Source of the DNA: Gonatopus flavifemur
Taxonomy: Eukaryota > Arthropoda > Insecta > Hymenoptera > Dryinidae
Assembly (NCBI GenBank): GCA_018340375.1
Contig: JAFFJZ010000003.1
Span: forward strand, 9,796,001 to 9,860,000
Length of the DNA stretch: 64,000 nucleotides
Direction: 5' to 3'
Shown: piece by piece, positions 57,000 through 64,000 of the stretch
How positions within the stretch are numbered: position 1 is the stretch's first letter
How the letters are laid out: each line of letters begins with the position of its first letter
Notes under the pieces: generated by a model
Told to the model about the DNA's origin: nothing
The model's input: the letters and a program-made list of their open reading frames with translations, nothing else
Database searches by the model: none
Position numbers and translations under genes: made by a program

Positions 57000-59900
57000 A
57001 TTAAATCATGACCAATTGCTCGAGATTCAGAACCGCTTAATGGATAATATTGACACGTATGTCATTATTTTGGTACAGCCAATATTGGATCGATGATGAA
57101 TCGAGCCTGATAATCTCTGATTCAGATTGCGTTGATGCATCTGATGGCCCAACCGCCGTTAATAATACAAAAACACAACATTCAGTTTATTGTGCATTAA
57201 CATTGACTTCATGCAGACAGCAATTCAACATCATGCCAATCTATATTTCATCTTCAGTGTTGGGGCAAGCCAAAAATGCTTAAAGAGTCGGTTGTTTGCC
57301 GTACGTATCTGAGGTTGAAGTGGAGAAAATCTGACAAATCACTCTAATGAATCATCAGAGTCTATTTTGTGATGCACAGATTCGGTTGAAGATGAAATTA
57401 GCAGATAGCGTGTATCAAACTGAGCTAATTCTGTAGGTATATTTGAATTTTTATGAAATACTTATTCTTAGAGATCATGATTCATCGATTCCGTTGGTGC
57501 AGCGTTCATCATCCTACAAAAATTGTACAATGAGCTCAAGTCCAAGACTGCTAGCGCCCACCCTGTTGAATCACTTATCACTACTTATCAACCTTTGAAA
57601 ACATTTTTATAGTAGATTTTGTGTCTGTTATCAGTTTATTCAATCAATTAGTATTGAGTTTTCCATTTCTAAAATTCATTGACATGAACTTGGCATCTCT
57701 GTCTTCAACCGTCTTGGTTGAATAGAAAAATATCGTATGACACATCTTGTTGTTATTCCGTGCATCAAAAATTTAAATTCACTTCTCGAATAAGATTGTT
57801 ATAAAATTTTCAATACTCCTCTCTTCTTTCGTAGGAAAAGAACCGTCAATATCATTGAAATAGTGTTCAGGAATTCTATGAGAAACTTCCACAAATTGAT
57901 GTTTATTCTGCTTTCAATTCCCTTCCGTACGGAAAATGTTTGAAGACTTGATACCACATCACTTGAAAACTCGAGATTCTTCCAAACCATCCCTTCGTTG
58001 AAATTCTATTTCAAATTGTCATAATCATACGACCTCCTCTACCTCCTTCGTTATATCCTATACTCTGTCATACGTACGCCCACGTATTTTTTTATCGACA
58101 TCCTAAGTGATATTATATTCACAAAGAGACTGTCAACAGCACGTTGTAATGAGAAATTTTCTTATTAAATGTAGCAAATTAAAAATCAACATTCACCTGA
58201 ATGAAAATGCTTTTGATGTTATTTATTCATTTAGGCAGAACATTTTTCTTCAAACAGATATTACTGATACTGCAAAATTGTATCAAAAACTTCTCCAATT
58301 GTCCCTTGGAATGATTTTCTCTGATTTCATTTGAAAACATTCCTGCACATAGCTGTGGATCAATTGCATATAATGTATCCAAAATTGTAACCCCCGGAAG
58401 ATTTATTTGATAATGTTAATGAAAAAGTTTGAAATTTCACAAGAATTTATAAATATTAGATATAATACTAGATTTCAGACAGTTTTTATCATCAGTCATG
58501 ATCATTACCTAATAGATAAAATCGTGCATATTTTCCAATAGCTGGATCAAACTAGTTTGTTTTAGTTTCATTATAGAATCCGTTATTTCACATGATTATT
58601 TTGAAGATCAATGTTTCTTCGTATACAAAATCCTTTCCGTTTACTTCATTCACATTTGTTCTTCCATAAGTAATATTTTTACGAAATAAATCCAGAAGGT
58701 TTGTTATTTACATACAATATATATCAATTTTATTCTTCAGAGAAAATAATTCTTGGTATTACCATCTAAAGCAGGAATAAAAATGAAAACATGATGAAGT
58801 GATCAGAAACTGATGATTCTACTTCATTGTATATTTGAAATGTATTTGAAGATATATGGATTCAATTATGTTCTTGAAGTATAAATCGTTACAAAGTTTC
58901 ATAAATAATCGTTGTTTGTCTCTTTATATGAATTCCTCAAAATTTGAAATATTGTTCAGAGAATGTTCTGCAAAATTTTGAGTTTCCAACAGCTGAGTAT
59001 TTTGTTATTCCATTACCAATTCGTTCCTGTGAAGGATTTAAACTTCAGCAACATATTTGATTCGCCTTCGTTCGTTGAATCTTTGATTGATTTTTCAATA
59101 TATCTCCACAGATCTTTTATTCACGTAAATGATAATTAGTGTAATTTGGTTGGTGTTATTAAACGTTATACGACTCTGAACTAAGATACAATTTCATCTC
59201 CTATCACTATTTTTTCCTTCGCGAAAATGAAATTATTCCAACATTTGAATTTTTTATCTCTCAAACGTTCACTCACAAAGTACTTCAAGTAGCGTGCAAA
59301 GAATAAAACATGGTGTTTCCCTGTCACGTTTATTCTTAGTCACGATTTACACGCAACGGTAAATGACCATACGTATTACATTTCCATGCTATTTTCATGA
59401 TCATATACAAACGATTTTGGATTTCGCATAACAAAAACCAAAATACGAAACTGTTTGAAATAGATACCTACAATTAAACTTGAATACTTGGATGTTTCCA
59501 AGTAAATATTAACACAAGATTAGTTGTCCGAGAATGATTCATCCCCGAGTAATGTGATTTTTCAGGACTTGACGTGAACGTAATGAATCAAACTATTGTG
59601 AAGCAAATGTTGTGTTATAAATAAAAGCTACTCTGGTATCGTTGAGAACAATGTGTAATACGATAATTTTATCCATCTTGCATAGTGTTAATGAGCTTTT
59701 ACATGAATTATGCTGACGATAGTTTATATTGTGTTTAAGATTATCTGACGTTAGTTCATTACGTGATTATTCTTATTTCTCAAGAGAAGTACAAACTGGA
59801 AATACATTCTTCTTATGGATCTTGATCATCAAAGATCAGCCGAATAGGGACAAATCAGTGCTGTCATAGTTTCTTTAATTAACATCGTCGGAAGAGTGAG

Positions 59901-62900
59901 ATTGGAACTCAAAAGGAAATACTCTTTGACCGATAAGAGGCAACTTATAATCGATTCAACGATGGTATATTAATCGTGAGTGATTATGATTACGTTCGAT
60001 AAGAATTTACGAACTCATTCATTTATGTAAGTGGGTTTTTACGAAAAGACAGAATGTTGAAAATGTTCCAAATAACGCGATATTTATTTTTATATAATTC
60101 TCTTGATTGGAGACTCAAATTATTTGAATTTATATCACCTTCGAGTGATACAGCGTGGAATATTAGAATGAAATAAAGTCCTAGAGCTGTGCAGAGCAAT
60201 GGCAAAGAAGCACAGTATTCTAAAACAAGATTACATATTAAATTTCAGACACTAGTTATATACGATTCAAGGTTCTTACCATTGAGAAAATCAAGTCTAA
60301 TTGATTCAAGTTAGCTTAATACTGTTGGACAAATGAATTATATAATAAGACAAATCTTTCCTTATTCATTATTTTATACTCGAAATGTCTGGAAATTTCG
60401 AATTTGAAATTGATTATAATGATCAAATACTATCCCTGTTCTTTTTATTCTTCCACAATGTGAAAAATAATCGGGATTTTTCATTTCACTGAAGACTTAA
60501 AACTTCATGGGATTTTTACTATCCAGTAAATTTCTGGTAAAATACGGAAAATTTCCAACGCATGTATGTTATTAAGTATATTCGAGTTACAAAAATTTCT
60601 TCGCTCAACTTCACCTACCTAAGTTACATTGTTGGTTGAAAAAAATCCAAGGTCTTTCCCGCTCATTCCATTCGAGTACAGATGGGTGTGTAGAATTAAC
60701 TACATTAACTACACTTCACTGCACATTATCTAAAGAATCTATTCAACTCTAAACTGATATGGAGGCAATCAAAATGCACAACAAATACACGAATAACGTA
60801 GTAGTGAATACATTCTCGAACAGATTATTATAATTAATCATTGAATAACAGGATGAATCTGTTTGAATGTTATGTGAAAGTTTTTAGTCTCGAGTATGAT
60901 AAGTCCAGCGCAAAGTGCTTCAAACAAGTTCATTATCACGAGAAGATGATATATTATTATATATGTGGCACAGTAGAATGGAGATGATTTGAATATATGG
61001 TGGATGTAGTTTTTTTTTTCTGCACATATCTGATACTGTATTCGTACTTCATACATCAAATCTAATTAGTATCGTTTTTATGCCTCCTTATCCATCAATT
61101 AGACAAATACAAGATTTTAAGTCGAGTATTCTTGATTGGATACTGATCGTACGTCACACTCATTGACGTCATTTTTTATCTATCAAGGCAAAATCCTACT
61201 AGTTGTCTTTATGACAATACGAAGAACTGGTAAAAATAGTCTGCGAGATGTTGAAATTTTTTAAATATATTGCTGTGCGCAATTTAATCGTCATATCCGT
61301 TTTGTCGTCATTGCTCAAGTGACATAATGAATGAGTTAGAAGTTTATAGAATCATCATAATCATCATCATCATCGTCTACGTTTGATTGAAATGGACATT
61401 TGATAATAAGAACGGTGAAGATGTCATGCAATAGAATGAAGGTTTTATGATTCATCGGTACTAAAGACAGAAAGAAATACGCATTCATTCAATGACCGAT
61501 ATCTGTTCAATTAGTTCTCTACGATTATTACTTGTATACAAACGAATCTGTTGGATTGAAAAATACAATTCATCAGTGACGAAAATTTCAAAATTTCATT
61601 TCCTTACGAATAAAGTGACGGAATTTATGTACAACTTTTACATGATTCTATAAAAATACTTTTCGAACATCTCGAATATGAATTTTTTAGTCAAACGATA
61701 TTAGTTATGTCTATCCGAAACGATGTAATGAAATCAATCGACATGATCGAAACTTCCAATAGCTCGTAAGTGTTTGTAATGATAATATTGCATTCACGAG
61801 TGAAAATTTATCCTTCCAACAATAGCATGAACGAGAACTGGTCGCGATTTGTTTGCTTTGGATTGGCCTTGGATTTAATTAAAAATTGTTGTGGAAATTG
61901 GTTTTGCATGTTATAAAAAGGGAACTGTTGTGTTTCATAGGTTACTGGAGCGTTCAACTCTATATCGTACATAGCACCATTGAGAGATTTTTTCCCATTA
62001 CGGTGCCCAGCATTTTGATGAATTATATTGGATATTGGATATTGGGAGGGCATTTTTCAATTGTGGAACATTGATTTTCAGTACAAGAGTATTCGACATG
62101 TACTAGAGTTATAGAGTTTTTATTTTCATATATTTTAGTTATCCAATCGACTAAGAGAATTCACACAGCAGTATTTAGAACAAACGAGTCAGGCTAGGGC
62201 CTAATACTCAACCCGGCTCGCGTTTTCAGTCGTAGTTATAAATATATTTCCTTCTACATAAATAGTTACGTACAGTGGAATCTCAGAACGAGGTTCTTTG
62301 TGATACAAAATCAGCGGGAGGTTCATTTCAGATCGAAGATTTCTGGATGGAAATAGCAGAACATTCATTGAGATAACCTCAAACTACCTACTTGATTGAT
62401 TAACCCATTGAATGAAAAGGGAGAGCGTTTGAAAAGAGTACTGTATTTGTTATTCAATGTGTATGATTTTATTCAATGTTTAGAAGAATAATGAAATAAA
62501 CTTTTGTATAAATCATTTATCGGGTAACTTCGATACGAAACAATCGAATACGAATTCGATAGTGAATTCGGTAGCACTATTTTTGTTCCCAACGGAGCAC
62601 AAGCGAAGTTGGAAATCTGTCACACGAATTATAAAGTCATTCTTTATGCCAGTATTACTCGATTTGGTTCTACAACATGGGTGACAAAATTTTGTGAAAT
62701 CTCTCTCGTTTGCGAACGGTAACAAGAGGCAACTGAAGCCAACATTCGTCATTGTTGGATAAATGGGTAACAACACGTGCCATTGACAACTCGTTATGCA
62801 TACGATACTAAATGTAGAAGCCAAAACTAACAATCTGTGTGGCTGAAATGCATACTTTCTCACAAATTACAATGCACACGTTGAGAATTGATGTCATCGT

Positions 62901-64000
62901 TTTTTGCAATGGGTTTGATTTCATTGCACATTCACATATATTTGCTTACGCAAAGCGTATCCCAACTAATATATCTTCCCACGAAGAAGAATTTCCCAAA
63001 TTATGTATAATTTATACCGAAATTTTGGTTCGATCAACCAAGGTCTGCGACAAAAATGAAAATTTGCTGCAACGGTCACATAAAATACAATAAATCTAAC
63101 GGATGTTTCAGTATAAATTCAGTAGCGATTTAACGTTATCTCTATATTTATTGGTGGTATAGTGAATATTACAGCAAATTTTTCTTCTCGTAATTTGTAT
63201 ATAAATTATATATAATTCTGGACATTTTTCCAAAAGGGAAGAGTAATCTAATAAATAACACATAGATAATTAGCAACACAATGAATGGGTTCAACGTTGT
63301 TTTCTCGTTTATCACTGTAAATTTTGAATATTGTATTCAGAATAAGAAGCGATCTAACGTTGGGACACTCATGGATGAATAAGCATTGTTACAAAGTCAT
63401 CATTGGGTCATAAAAATATAATAAATGTAGTTGTGTACGATGATTCCGGATGTAGTCAATTGAATAATCATTATCAAATGACCATAAGAGTTATAAGAGC
63501 GGTATATACGTTTCTCTTTCATCGATCTTAACTCGCCAAATTCAACTCGCTTTGATGGAATTAAGATAGAGTAATTTTATAATCATTATAACACGTTTAT
63601 TGATTGATGATTCATTACGTTCGAATGATGATACATCATGCAACATCAGTTGGGTGCAACGCGATGCATTTGTGGGCCGTGTTTGAAACGTTCCGAAATT
63701 TTTCTGACCTCTGCAGAATGTTTTAAAAATGTTCAGAGATACGTCATGAAGGATTGTATCATTTGCATATGTGTGATTATTGGAAATCCACTGGGAAGGA
63801 GTTATTATGTCAGAAATTTGATTAATGCTCATTAAATTTCTTTTATCCGTTGTATATGGAATATCCAGTTGCGGTGGTGAGTTTGCATCAGATTTTTGCT
63901 GTGTTAAATTTACTTATTGTGCAGTGAATTATACAGGATGTCTTGGGAAACATTCCAAACCATTCAACGAGTGATTCTGAAGGTAAAACTTTTTCTTTTG
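57000..64000. other. AT-rich DNA, far upstream
   Basis: No gene is recognised on either strand. An (ATC)n run lies near 61350-61375, and near the right edge ACAGGATGTCTTGGGAAA (about 63934-63951) resembles the end of a CAGGGTGTCCC-type transposon. The rest shows nothing I can support. Confidence 0.5.

Noticed and set aside
62513..62863. 116-codon minus-strand frame with a hydrophobic start and several Cys
   Set aside because: It starts at GTG and has no recognisable family or splice context; this length is near what chance allows in 64 kb.

Overview
The window is AT-rich animal DNA that holds one recognisable protein gene: a plasma-membrane Ca2+-transporting P-type ATPase (PMCA, P2B family) on the minus strand. 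The first coding exon is at 37798-37954 and the stop codon is at 9157-9159. The protein sequence is insect-like and, from general similarity, plausibly hymenopteran; that assignment is inference. The short introns with AT-rich GT..AG ends, the many microsatellites and the foldback (MITE-like) elements also fit an insect genome.

I placed every intron boundary from GT/AG sites and reading phase. There are 13 coding exons, including a 36-nt in-phase cassette exon at 33080-33115. They give 1255 residues without the cassette and 1267 with it. The model contains every PMCA hallmark: TGES actuator loop, PEGLP in M4, DKTGT phosphorylation site, KGAS, TGDN and TGDGTND hinge motifs, the N/D calcium-site pair in M6, a C-terminal calmodulin-binding segment cut by an intron after LQTQ, and a final ETSI that fits a class I PDZ ligand. 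The two variable points match vertebrate PMCA splice site A (the 36-nt exon in the first large cytosolic loop) and splice site C (the junction inside the calmodulin-binding segment).

Layout: 1-5.7 kb is AT-rich non-coding DNA with a cluster of TCAAGGTCA nuclear-receptor half-sites and one foldback. From 5.7 to 9.16 kb is probable PMCA 3' UTR with five Pumilio-type TGTANATA motifs between 7.6 and 9.03 kb. From 9.66 to 24.1 kb is a 14.4-kb intron at site C that holds several in-phase exon-like blocks, best at 15.25-15.36 and 18.18-18.28 kb, which would give alternative C-termini. From 24.1 to 38.08 kb lie the remaining exons. From 38.08 to 64 kb is upstream DNA (5' intron, promoter or intergenic) with no recognised gene but many inverted-repeat elements. 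Several of these share ends resembling ACACGGAAAAAAA, and the best is a 123-bp near-perfect hairpin at 56758-56880.

I see no rRNA, tRNA, CRISPR array or prokaryotic system. The most interesting material is the set of candidate alternative C-terminal exons and the foldback families.
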